Below, piece by piece: positions 1 to 5,184 of a stretch of 9,945 nt of DNA. Within the stretch, counting starts at the first letter, position 1, and each line of letters starts with the position of its first letter. The stretch is taken from positions 1 to 9,945 of the forward strand of contig JAKSQE010000040.1 of the NCBI GenBank assembly GCA_024404295.1, in the 5' to 3' direction. The notes under the pieces are model-generated. The model saw only the letters and a program-made list of their open reading frames with translations, did no database searches and was not told the origin of the DNA. The position numbers and the translations under genes are program-made. Source of the DNA: Oscillibacter sp. (GTDB lineage Bacteria; Bacillota; Clostridia; Oscillospirales; Oscillospiraceae).

Positions 1-334
1 CCAACAAAAACGTCATAAACACAGAAAAAGTACCCATCGTGTGGTTGGGAACTTTACTTGCCACCCAACTGCCGAACAGAGTCATAGCCAACACGCTGAG
101 CATCATGACGATGCCATTTCTAATGTCCAGATTCTTGTTTTTTCCATAGGTGTAGGCGCTAACGGCACTGGCCAACACGTCACTGGCTAACGCAATCCCC
201 ACAGCCTCGTAGGCAGGCAGATTCAAAAAGGTAAACAGCATGGGACTAATGACGGCTGCGGCACTCATGCCCGCAAAACCGGTACCGGGACCGGCAGCGA
301 GGCCCGAAAGAAAGCAGATGAGAAAGGTGTACAT
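1..334 (-). CDS. TSUP (TauE/SafE) family membrane permease, N-terminal part
   Basis: This is the first 111 codons of a gene that runs off the left edge. The protein begins MYTFLICFLSGLAAGPGTGF and is very hydrophobic. A glycine-rich turn (GPGTGFAGMSAA, about residues 15-26) sits inside the first membrane segment, followed by further segments at about 27-60 and 73-92. A short N-terminal helix with a GxGxGFAG-like motif is characteristic of TauE/SafE (TSUP) transporters, which move sulfite, sulfoacetate or other small organosulfur or carboxylate anions across the cytoplasmic membrane. The ATG at 334 is supported by an AAAGGAGA Shine-Dalgarno sequence 5-7 bases upstream. The gene is divergent from the PfkB kinase. 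The substrate cannot be read from the sequence. The family call is fairly sure; the C-terminal half is not visible. Confidence 0.8.
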   Translation of the reverse strand, partial: MYTFLICFLSGLAAGPGTGFAGMSAAAVISPMLFTFLNLPAYEAVGIALASDVLASAVSAYTYGKNKNLDIRNGIVMMLSVLAMTLFGSWVASKVPNHTMGTFSVFMTFLL

Positions 335-383
335 AGGGATCTCCTTTACCAACCAACAAAGCCGCACGCGGGGCTTTCCATCT

Positions 384-406
384 CATATCGTATAGTACAT
401 ATCGTA
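384..406. repeat. Tandem 9-bp direct repeat at the TSUP transcription start
   Basis: CATATCGTA occurs at 384-392 and again at 398-406, a period of 14 bp. The pair lies directly downstream of the -10 box and spans the predicted start site. Tandem half-sites in this place are typical of a repressor operator; the regulator is not identifiable here. Confidence 0.5.
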
Positions 407-436
407 ATTATAGCAAAAATAAGAAGGAAAACACAA
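407..436 (-). promoter_or_regulatory. Sigma-A type promoter of the TSUP gene
   Basis: On the minus strand there is a perfect TATAAT (412-407) preceded by TGC, making an extended -10. A TTGTGT -35 (436-431) lies 18 bp upstream. Transcription would start near 400, giving a leader of about 65 bases. The leader contains a small hairpin (AAAGCC and GGCTTT arms, 358-363 and 372-377) of unknown purpose. Confidence 0.65.
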
Positions 437-482
437 GAAAAATACACGACAAACGGTTTTCAACACAACATCAGAACTTCGT

Positions 483-524
483 GCGGTTGCACCGCTTGAC
501 AGAACTGCATAAGAAAAATATACT
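483..524 (+). promoter_or_regulatory. Promoter of the PfkB kinase gene with upstream dyad
   Basis: A perfect TTGACA (496-501) and TATACT (519-524) are separated by 17 bp, a near-consensus sigma-A promoter about 30 bp before the kinase start. Immediately upstream is a perfect inverted repeat, GCGGT-TGC-ACCGC (483-495), abutting the -35 box. It may be a regulator site; no regulator gene in the window is an obvious partner. Confidence 0.75.
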
Positions 525-551
525 CAAAGAAAAAATGAGAGGGAACCCAAC

Positions 552-1517
552 ATGTTGAAACCGGAAATTACAATCATTGGTGCTGCGATCATGGACGTGC
601 TGGCAGGGCCGGTGACACCGCAAATCTTTGCAGCCTATTCCACCCCAATGAACTCTGTCAAAATTGCATTTGGCGGGGACGCATTGAATGAGTCCGTGGC
701 TCTGAGCCGTATGGGACGAACGGTGGATCTGATCTCTAAAATCGGATGCGATGAGGCGGGAGACCGCGTGCAGGAGTATTTGAAAAGCGCTGGCGTGGAG
801 ACAGCACACATCAAGCGGGAAGCAGGACTGGAAACCGGTGTGAATATTGTATTGGTGGACGATCAGGGAGAAAGACGGTTCTTATCCAACCCAAAGGGCA
901 GCCTGCGGGCCCTTTCCGAGGCGGATGTGGAAGCGTATTTAGACACAGCGGCGGATCTTGTAAGCTTCGCCAGCATGTTCGTCTCCCCTCAACTGGATGT
1001 TCCTGCTATGGAACGGATCTTTCGCAGAGTGAAAGACACCGGTAGAACGTTGGCAGTAGATATGACCAATCCCAAAAGAGGGGAAACCTTGAAGGACGTG
1101 CGTGGGCTGCTGCCTTATGTGGATTATTTCTTCCCCAATCGGGAGGAGATCACACGGCTGACCGGAGAGAAAGATGCGGAGAAAAATGCTCAGATCTTGA
1201 TAGAGGAAGGGGTTTCCTGTGCGGTGGTCAAATGCGGCGGTGAGGGCTGTCTGATCCGAACAAAAACGGAGCAGTTCAAAATTCCGGCCTATCCGGTTCA
1301 AACCGTGGTGGACACCACCGGCGCGGGAGACTGCTTCGCAGCGGGATTTTTATGGGGATTGCTGGAGGGCTTATCCTTGGAGGAATGCGGCCGCTTTGCG
1401 TGCGCCACAGCCTCCTGCACAGTGGAACAGCTGGGAGCTACCACGGCGATCCGATCTATTGAGGAACCTATGCGCCGCTACCGTGCGCATCCTGCGAATC
1501 TCGTGATGCCGAAATAA
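552..1517 (+). CDS. PfkB/ribokinase-family carbohydrate kinase
   Basis: The 321-residue product has the usual length and order of the ribokinase superfamily. It is expected to transfer the ATP gamma-phosphate to a sugar or nucleoside hydroxyl in the cytoplasm. The N-terminal substrate-side motif is GGDALN (residues 41-46), followed by LSRMG and the SKIGCDEAGD segment. The PfkB signature DTTGAGD lies at 254-260, with Asp260 as the expected catalytic base and the glycines forming the anion hole. FFPNREEI (193-200) precedes the ATP-site strands. The substrate is not determinable by eye; ribose, fructose-type sugars or a nucleoside are all possible. The gene stands alone behind a strong promoter and ends at the shared hairpin at 1601-1625. 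The ATG at 552 has only a modest GAGAGGGA ribosome site, but it starts the first conserved strand (EITIIGAAIMD), so the start is credible. Confidence 0.88.
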   Translation: MLKPEITIIGAAIMDVLAGPVTPQIFAAYSTPMNSVKIAFGGDALNESVALSRMGRTVDLISKIGCDEAGDRVQEYLKSAGVETAHIKREAGLETGVNIVLVDDQGERRFLSNPKGSLRALSEADVEAYLDTAADLVSFASMFVSPQLDVPAMERIFRRVKDTGRTLAVDMTNPKRGETLKDVRGLLPYVDYFFPNREEITRLTGEKDAEKNAQILIEEGVSCAVVKCGGEGCLIRTKTEQFKIPAYPVQTVVDTTGAGDCFAAGFLWGLLEGLSLEECGRFACATASCTVEQLGATTAIRSIEEPMRRYRAHPANLVMPK

Positions 1518-1600
1518 AACGATATGGATATAAAACACCATGTGCGCAACAGGACAAAAGAAGTTTGAACAAAAGAACAATGAACACAAGAAACAAGAAC

Positions 1601-1625
1601 ACCGACGAGACTATGTCTCGTCGGT
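1601..1625. terminator. Bidirectional intrinsic terminator between the kinase and metI
   Basis: A perfect 11-bp stem (ACCGACGAGAC at 1601-1611 with GTCTCGTCGGT at 1615-1625) has a 3-base TAT loop. It lies between two convergent genes. T-rich but interrupted tracts follow it on both strands, richer on the minus side. It plausibly ends the kinase transcript and the met operon transcript. Confidence 0.75.
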
Positions 1626-1670
1626 GTTTCATGCAATTCTCTTTCTACTGCAATAATTGCCGGTTCATCC

Positions 1671-2375
1671 TTATTTCTTCAGACGCTTGTCCAGCTTCTG
1701 AGAAAGGTGGGTGCCGATGCTTTGGAACAGCTGCACCAAAACCACCAGCAGGATCACGGCCAGCAGCATGACCAGATACTTGTAACGATAGTAGCCGTAG
1801 TTGATGGCGATCTTACCCAGACCACCGCCACCGATGATACCACTCATAGCGGTGTAGCCCAGAATGGTGGTCACAGCGATGGTTCCGTTGGAGATCAGGG
1901 AAGGCAGTGCCTCGGGGAGCATCACCTTGCAGATGGTCTGCATGGGAGAGGCACCCATACTGCGGGACATCTCCAGAATGTTGGGGTTCAGTTCCCGCAA
2001 GCTGCTTTCCACCAGACGGGATACGAAGGGGAAAGCGGCAATGCTCAGAGGCACAATGGAGGCCACAGTACCAACGGCAGTACCCACGATGAAGCGGGTT
2101 AAGGGGAACACCAGAATCATCAGGATCAGGAAGGGAATGGAGCGCAGCAGGTTGATAAAAGCGTTCAAAACCTGCAGCAGCCACTTAGGCAGGGGCATCA
2201 GTCCGTCAGACTCGCCTACCACCAACAGCACACCCAGAGGTAAGCCGATAATAAATGCGATCAGGGTAGCAGCCAGAGTGACATACAGCGTCTCCCACAG
2301 GGACATGGCGAACTGGCTCTTGACGATTTCCAGAGACTCGGCAATGGCCTCCGCCTGAAACAGATTATTCAGCAT
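1671..2375 (-). CDS. metI: Methionine ABC transporter permease MetI
   Basis: The 234-residue integral membrane protein would form the homodimeric channel of the MetNIQ methionine importer (L- and often D-methionine). Hydrophobic segments lie at about 28-54, 65-95, 98-120, 160-190 and 198-220, fitting the five-helix MetI topology. The EAA loop that docks on the ATPase is visible at about 139-156 (SMGASPMQTICKVMLPEA), followed by GIIGGGGLGKIAINYGY, a segment typical of MetI. The start codon overlaps the end of metN by 11 bases, indicating translational coupling. The protein looks intact although the neighbouring ATPase gene does not. It is the last gene of the operon; the hairpin at 1601-1625 follows. 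Confidence 0.93.
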   Translation of the reverse strand: MLNNLFQAEAIAESLEIVKSQFAMSLWETLYVTLAATLIAFIIGLPLGVLLVVGESDGLMPLPKWLLQVLNAFINLLRSIPFLILMILVFPLTRFIVGTAVGTVASIVPLSIAAFPFVSRLVESSLRELNPNILEMSRSMGASPMQTICKVMLPEALPSLISNGTIAVTTILGYTAMSGIIGGGGLGKIAINYGYYRYKYLVMLLAVILLVVLVQLFQSIGTHLSQKLDKRLKK

Positions 2376-3272
2376 GGACGTCCACCTCCTGTGCGATCAC
2401 ATCCGCAGTACGGGTCAAATAGGCGATGGCCTTTGTGACGTTGTCGTTTTCGTCGGCCACGCTCAACAGCATAGAACCGTATGCCTTGCCGTCAATGCCA
2501 CGGGTGGAAGCGTAAGCGATGTTGGCCTCTACACCAATTTCGGTAGCCATGCGGGCGATCATGGGAGTGCCGGTTGCATCGGCACCGTTAAATACGACAC
2601 GAATCAGTCGTGCGCCGGGAACGGTACACAGCAAGCTGGCGTCATTTCCCTCGGGGAAGACCAGACGGCGGGCTGCAGCAGACTTGGGACGGGAGAAGAC
2701 TTCGCTGACCTCGCCCTCCTCGGCCACCACACCATTTTCCAGAATTGCCACATGGCGGCAAACATCTTCCACCACGCTCATCTGGTGGGTAATGATCACA
2801 ACGGTAATGCCCAGCTTCTGATTGATATCACGGATCAGCTCCAGAATGGAGTGGGTCGTGCTGGGATCCAAAGCGCTGGTGGCCTCGTCGCAGAGCAGGA
2901 CCTTCGGATTGGTGGCCAGTGCGCGGGCGATTGCCACGCGCTGCTGCTGACCGCCGGAGAGCAGACATTTTTCAGGCAAGTTTTCTGCATCAGCAGGTTG
3001 AAACTCTGGAAGATCATCGTCACATTCTGCCGAACAGCACGCAGCTCCTTTTCGGAGAGGGACAGCAGATCCTGCCCGTCAATGCGCACGGTACCGGAGG
3101 TGGGGCGCTCCAAGAGGTTGATGCAGCGCACCAATGTACTCTTACCGGCACCACTCATGCCGATGATGCCGTAGATATCGCCATCGGGGATGGTCAGCGA
3201 GACGTCCTTCAGGGCTTCTACGCTGCCATCCGCCAGAGCGAAGGTTTTGGAAAGGTTCTGGATCTCAATCAT
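2365..3272 (-). pseudogene. metN: Methionine ABC transporter ATPase MetN, internally deleted and frameshifted
   Basis: The two ends of a MetN ATPase are present in different frames. The first part (3272 to about 2961) encodes Walker A GMSGAGKST (residues 38-46) and the Q-loop MIFQ (Gln89), and reaches KTCLKNVC (97-104). The second part (about 2964 to 2365) resumes directly with the ABC signature LSGGQQQR, Walker B LLCDEATSALDP, the H-loop IITHQ and a C-terminal NIL methionine-binding domain ending DVHAE. MetN proteins normally have roughly 35-40 residues of helical subdomain between these parts. Here they are absent, and the frames differ by a net loss of 3n+1 bases. Read straight on, the first frame ends at 2835 in unrelated residues. 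The second part has only a TTG at 2979 without a Shine-Dalgarno sequence. This is either a real disabling deletion or an assembly or sequencing error. The family assignment is certain; the functional state is the open question. Confidence 0.88.
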
Positions 3273-3277
3273 GGTTC

Positions 3278-4135
3278 TTACTTCAGAGCATCCAGAGTGG
3301 ACTGCTTGCCGCCGTAGATGCCCAGGGGCTCCACGTGCAGAGCGGTGACAGCCACGATGTGGGTGCCGTTCTCAGCGTTGAAGTCATCCAGATAGGGGAT
3401 GTGCTGGAAGTAGTTTGCGGTCACAGTGCCGTCCTCAACCACGTTGTTGGGAACCACATAGTCGCTGAACTCCTGAATGTCCAGAGTGATGTCCTTTTCA
3501 GCCAGGATCTCCTTGGCAACAGCCAGGATCTCAGCGTGAGGAGCGGGAGAAGCGGCAACAGAAACGGTCTGGCCGGCCAGTGCGGCATAGTCGATGCTGC
3601 TGTCGAAACCGTCGGTGGGGTTGTTCACGATGGAGATAACGGAACCGTCATACTTCTCAGCGATGAAGTCAGCAACCTTCTGGCTCTCCAGAGCGGCGGC
3701 CAGAGCCTTCACCAGGGGCTCATTCTCATTGCCTTCCTTGACGCAGAGGATGTTGCCGTAAGCAGAGGCAGAGCCTTCCAGACCCAGAGCGTCCTTAGCG
3801 GGGTTCAGGTTGGCGGCGATGGCATAGTTTGCATTGATGACAGCGTAGTCAACGTCCTTCAGCACGTTGGGCAGCTGAGCGGCCTCAACCTCGTTGAACT
3901 TGATGTTGTGGGGGTTCTCAGCAATGTCCAGGATGGTGGCGGTGATGCCGGCGCCGTCCTTCAGCTTAATGAGACCCTGCTCCTGCAGCAGCAGCAGTGC
4001 GCGAGCTTCGTTGGTGGTGTCGTTGGGAACAGCGATGGTGATCTCAGTGCTCTTCTTGGCGCCGCAGGCAGCCAGGGAGAGGACGAGAGACAGTGCCAGA
4101 GCGGCAGTGAACAGGCGAGAAACGATCTTTTTCAT
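3278..4135 (-). CDS. metQ: Methionine-binding lipoprotein MetQ (NlpA family)
   Basis: The 285-residue product is the substrate-binding component of the methionine importer, anchored outside the cytoplasmic membrane. It begins with a lysine-containing n-region, a hydrophobic stretch (about 8-20) and the lipobox LAAC with Cys24 as the lipidated residue. The mature part starts with EITIAVPNDTTNEARALLLL. It continues with the family's characteristic VEAAQLPNVLKDVDYAVINANYA-type segment (split here: about 83-105) and the C-terminal DALK end. The ATG at 4135 has a GAAAGGAAG ribosome site about 9 bases upstream. metN follows after only 5 bases, so the order is metQ-metN-metI in one transcript. Expression is likely set by the upstream leader-peptide attenuator at 4291-4465. 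Confidence 0.93.
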   Translation of the reverse strand: MKKIVSRLFTAALALSLVLSLAACGAKKSTEITIAVPNDTTNEARALLLLQEQGLIKLKDGAGITATILDIAENPHNIKFNEVEAAQLPNVLKDVDYAVINANYAIAANLNPAKDALGLEGSASAYGNILCVKEGNENEPLVKALAAALESQKVADFIAEKYDGSVISIVNNPTDGFDSSIDYAALAGQTVSVAASPAPHAEILAVAKEILAEKDITLDIQEFSDYVVPNNVVEDGTVTANYFQHIPYLDDFNAENGTHIVAVTALHVEPLGIYGGKQSTLDALK

Positions 4136-4290
4136 GGTGGGGTACTTCCTTTCAAATAAATAATGAATTCTTAATTTTTCAATATGGTATATAGAATAGA
4201 AGTTGGAAACTTCACATTCGACCCAATCGGAGATTGTTCCGGATCAGTTGCCGGATTGCATACTGCATAAAACTGTACCATCCTTCAATC
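4136..4290 (-). other. Untranslated segment between attenuator and metQ
   Basis: About 155 bases separate the leader terminator from metQ. I see no reading frame with a ribosome site other than that of metQ itself. One small hairpin is visible (GAAGTT-TCC-AACTTC, 4199-4213) with no real T-tract. No SAM-riboswitch (S-box, SAM-II and SAM-III) or T-box signature was recognisable here. Confidence 0.5.
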
Positions 4291-4325
4291 AAAATAAAAC
4301 GGGAAACTCCAAAGAGCTTCCCGTT
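4285..4325 (-). terminator. Leader terminator (attenuator) of the met operon
   Basis: On the minus strand, AACGGGAA (4325-4318) pairs perfectly with TTCCCGTT (4305-4298). After one mismatch, CTC pairs with GAG, leaving a 4-base loop (4313-4310). TTATTTTGATT follows directly. This is a good intrinsic terminator in the minus direction only; the plus-strand exit lacks a T-tract. It lies 20 bases after the stop codon of the Met-rich peptide and upstream of metQ, where a transcription attenuator is expected. Confidence 0.85.
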
Positions 4326-4397
4326 CAAAACAGATTGTTCAGACGTTACATGGTCTGCATCTCTGCATCATGATGGGAGAACTGTTTGGAAGAAAGC
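4316..4397 (-). promoter_or_regulatory. Candidate antiterminator stem
   Basis: Two segments of the leader RNA are complementary. The 5' arm (4397-4382) lies in leader codons 23-28. The 3' arm (4333-4316) runs into the 5' arm of the terminator. TTCCAAACAG pairs with CTGTTTTGAA at 9 of 10 positions. After a 2-base bulge (CG, 4323-4322), GCTTTC pairs with GGAAGC (6 bp, one G-U). Forming this stem removes the GGGAAGC half of the terminator, so the two structures exclude each other. The base complementarity is seen directly; the regulatory role is inferred. Confidence 0.65.
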
Positions 4398-4465
4398 GCA
4401 CCATAAAACATGCACATGTGGCACATGCGCATCTCCATCATGATCATCATGGTCTGCTTCTTCAT
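4346..4465 (-). CDS. Methionine-rich leader peptide of the metQNI operon
   Basis: A 39-codon reading frame starts with ATG at 4465, preceded by GGAAGGAGA at 7-8 bases, and ends in TAA at 4346-4348. Eleven residues are methionine (1, 6, 7, 9, 10, 12, 14, 17, 19, 36, 39), eight of them within residues 6-19 (MMIMMEMRMCHMCM). The peptide has no other recognisable domain. It follows a strong promoter and precedes an intrinsic terminator and the methionine importer genes. By analogy with the trp, his and leu leaders, scarce methionyl-tRNA would stall the ribosome in the Met run and allow antitermination. Met codons were read codon by codon on the minus strand. That it is translated is likely from the ribosome site but not shown. 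An alternative is a small metal-binding Met/His/Cys peptide (it also has MCHMCM), but the genetic position argues for a leader. Confidence 0.83.
   Translation of the reverse strand: MKKQTMMIMMEMRMCHMCMFYGALSSKQFSHHDAEMQTM
4367..4444 (-). promoter_or_regulatory. Alternative leader RNA pairings over the Met codons
   Basis: The Met-codon stretch 4444-4435 (ATCATGATGG) is perfectly complementary to 4376-4367 (CCATCATGAT). The pairing extends by 3 bp past a single bulged base. Its loop contains the antiterminator 5' arm, so its formation would hinder antitermination. A second hairpin inside the Met run pairs GCGCATGT (4430-4423) with ACATGTGC (4419-4412), 8 bp with one G-U and a 3-base loop. This could act as a pause hairpin. 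A stalled ribosome on codons 6-19 would block both. Confidence 0.5.
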
Positions 4466-4476
4466 GGTCGGTCTCC

Positions 4477-4536
4477 TTCCATCAAGTTTCGCGAGAGATT
4501 GATGGAATTTTACACCCATAAGCCCGAGGGTGTCAA
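4477..4536 (-). promoter_or_regulatory. Promoter of the leader peptide / metQNI operon, with two dyads
   Basis: On the minus strand a perfect TTGACA (4536-4531) and TAAAAT (4512-4507) are 18 bp apart, with a predicted start near 4500 and a leader of about 35 bases before the peptide. A perfect inverted repeat ACACCC-N10-GGGTGT (4533-4528 and 4517-4512) lies across the spacer. A second one, TTCCATCAA-N13-TTGATGGAA (4507-4499 and 4485-4477), runs from the -10 box into the ribosome site. Because the left arm of the second overlaps the start point, it is better read as a DNA operator than as an RNA hairpin. Operator function is inference. Confidence 0.7.
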
Positions 4537-4720
4537 CCCTGTTTCTGTATTTTTATCTATTATGTTGAAAAAATATGCAGTTTTTGACGGCGATACCGTA
4601 ACATTTTACCCCCATTAAGAGACTGTCGCGAAGTTATCCAATAAAGCAATCAATTTCACTTATTATAGGTATAAGGGGAAAAGCAAATAAAAGAATGACA
4701 AAAACTTCTATAAAAAACGG
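4537..4720. other. Rest of the divergent met/merR intergenic region
   Basis: This AT-rich part of the 322-base gap between the leader peptide and the MerR gene holds no reading frame with a ribosome site. I see no strong hairpin and no further consensus promoter beyond the two promoters at its edges. Confidence 0.5.
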
Positions 4721-4751
4721 TTGCCTTGGAGTGAACTCTAAGGTTTATAAT
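4721..4751 (+). promoter_or_regulatory. MerR-type promoter-operator
   Basis: TTGCCT (4721-4726) and a perfect TATAAT (4746-4751) are separated by 19 bp, the over-long spacer typical of promoters activated by MerR proteins through DNA distortion. The spacer is filled by the dyad CCTTGGAGT-GA-ACTCTAAGG (4724-4743), which has one mismatch. It resembles operators of the AdhR/NmlR branch. It drives the regulator gene itself and the reductase behind it, so positive autoregulation is expected. Confidence 0.85.
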
Positions 4752-4787
4752 AGAAATAAGAAGCAATTTTACAGGAGGAAATGCTCC

Positions 4788-5171
4788 ATGACCATTAAAG
4801 AAGTGAGCAAAATTTATGATATTCCCATTGATACCCTGCGTTATTACGAACGTGTGGGTATGATCCCGCCCGTGCACCGAACCTCGAGTGGTATCCGGGA
4901 TTATCAGGAAACGGATATCAACTGGGTGCAGCTTGCCAAGTGTATGCGCTCTGCCGGCCTTCCGGTGGAAGCGATGGCGGAATACCGCCGTTTGTTTGAG
5001 CTGGGCAACGAGACGATCCCCGACCGGCTTCACCTGTTGGAGCAGCAACGGGAAACGTTGCTGGCTCAGCGTCGTGCCATCGACGAGATGTTGGATAAAT
5101 TAAATTATAAGATCGCCCGGTATGAGGTTGCGGCGGAGACCGGAGTCCTCACTTGGGACGAGGGAAAATAA
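4788..5171 (+). CDS. MerR-family regulator, AdhR/NmlR-like
   Basis: This 127-residue transcription factor begins with the MerR winged helix-turn-helix (MTIKEVSKIYDIPIDTLRYYERVGMIPP, given here as residues 1-28). It continues with a second wing (HRTSSGIRDYQETDINW) and a C-terminal dimerisation coiled coil (about residues 76-112, rich in Leu, Glu, Gln and Arg). There is one cysteine, Cys52 in LAKCMRSAGL, at the position of the sensing cysteine of Bacillus AdhR and related NmlR proteins, which respond to reactive aldehydes or other thiol-modifying electrophiles. The ATG at 4788 is chosen because AGGAGG lies 10 bases upstream; longer in-frame starts would run through the promoter. The reductase gene follows after 13 bases. 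The family call is secure; the inducer is inferred. Confidence 0.9.
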   Translation: MTIKEVSKIYDIPIDTLRYYERVGMIPPVHRTSSGIRDYQETDINWVQLAKCMRSAGLPVEAMAEYRRLFELGNETIPDRLHLLEQQRETLLAQRRAIDEMLDKLNYKIARYEVAAETGVLTWDEGK

Positions 5172-5184
5172 GGAGGAACACAAA

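Noticed and set aside
2950..2985. Programmed -1 frameshift at the A-run in metN
   Set aside because: A five-A run (2971-2967) lies at the junction and a -1 shift would connect the frames, but no X-XXY-YYZ heptamer is present and the helical subdomain would still be missing, so a deletion is the better explanation.
2374..3174. Long plus-strand open frame opposite metN
   Set aside because: It is the antisense of a recognisable ABC ATPase, has no ribosome site and no family resemblance.
3335..4159. Long plus-strand open frame opposite metQ
   Set aside because: It is an antisense shadow of the lipoprotein gene, with low-complexity composition caused by metQ codon usage.
4136..4290. SAM riboswitch or T-box in the met operon leader
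   Set aside because: I could not find the conserved T-box sequence or an S-box multi-stem core on the minus strand; the leader is explained by the Met-rich frame and terminator. A covariance search would settle it.
4499..4507. RNA hairpin sequestering the leader ribosome site
   Set aside because: The TTCCATCAA arm lies at or upstream of the predicted transcription start, so it would not be in the RNA; the dyad is reported as a possible DNA operator instead.
4370..4618. Plus-strand His-rich frame opposite the leader peptide
   Set aside because: Its histidines are the complement of the Met codons (CAT/ATG), it lacks a ribosome site and it crosses the met promoter.
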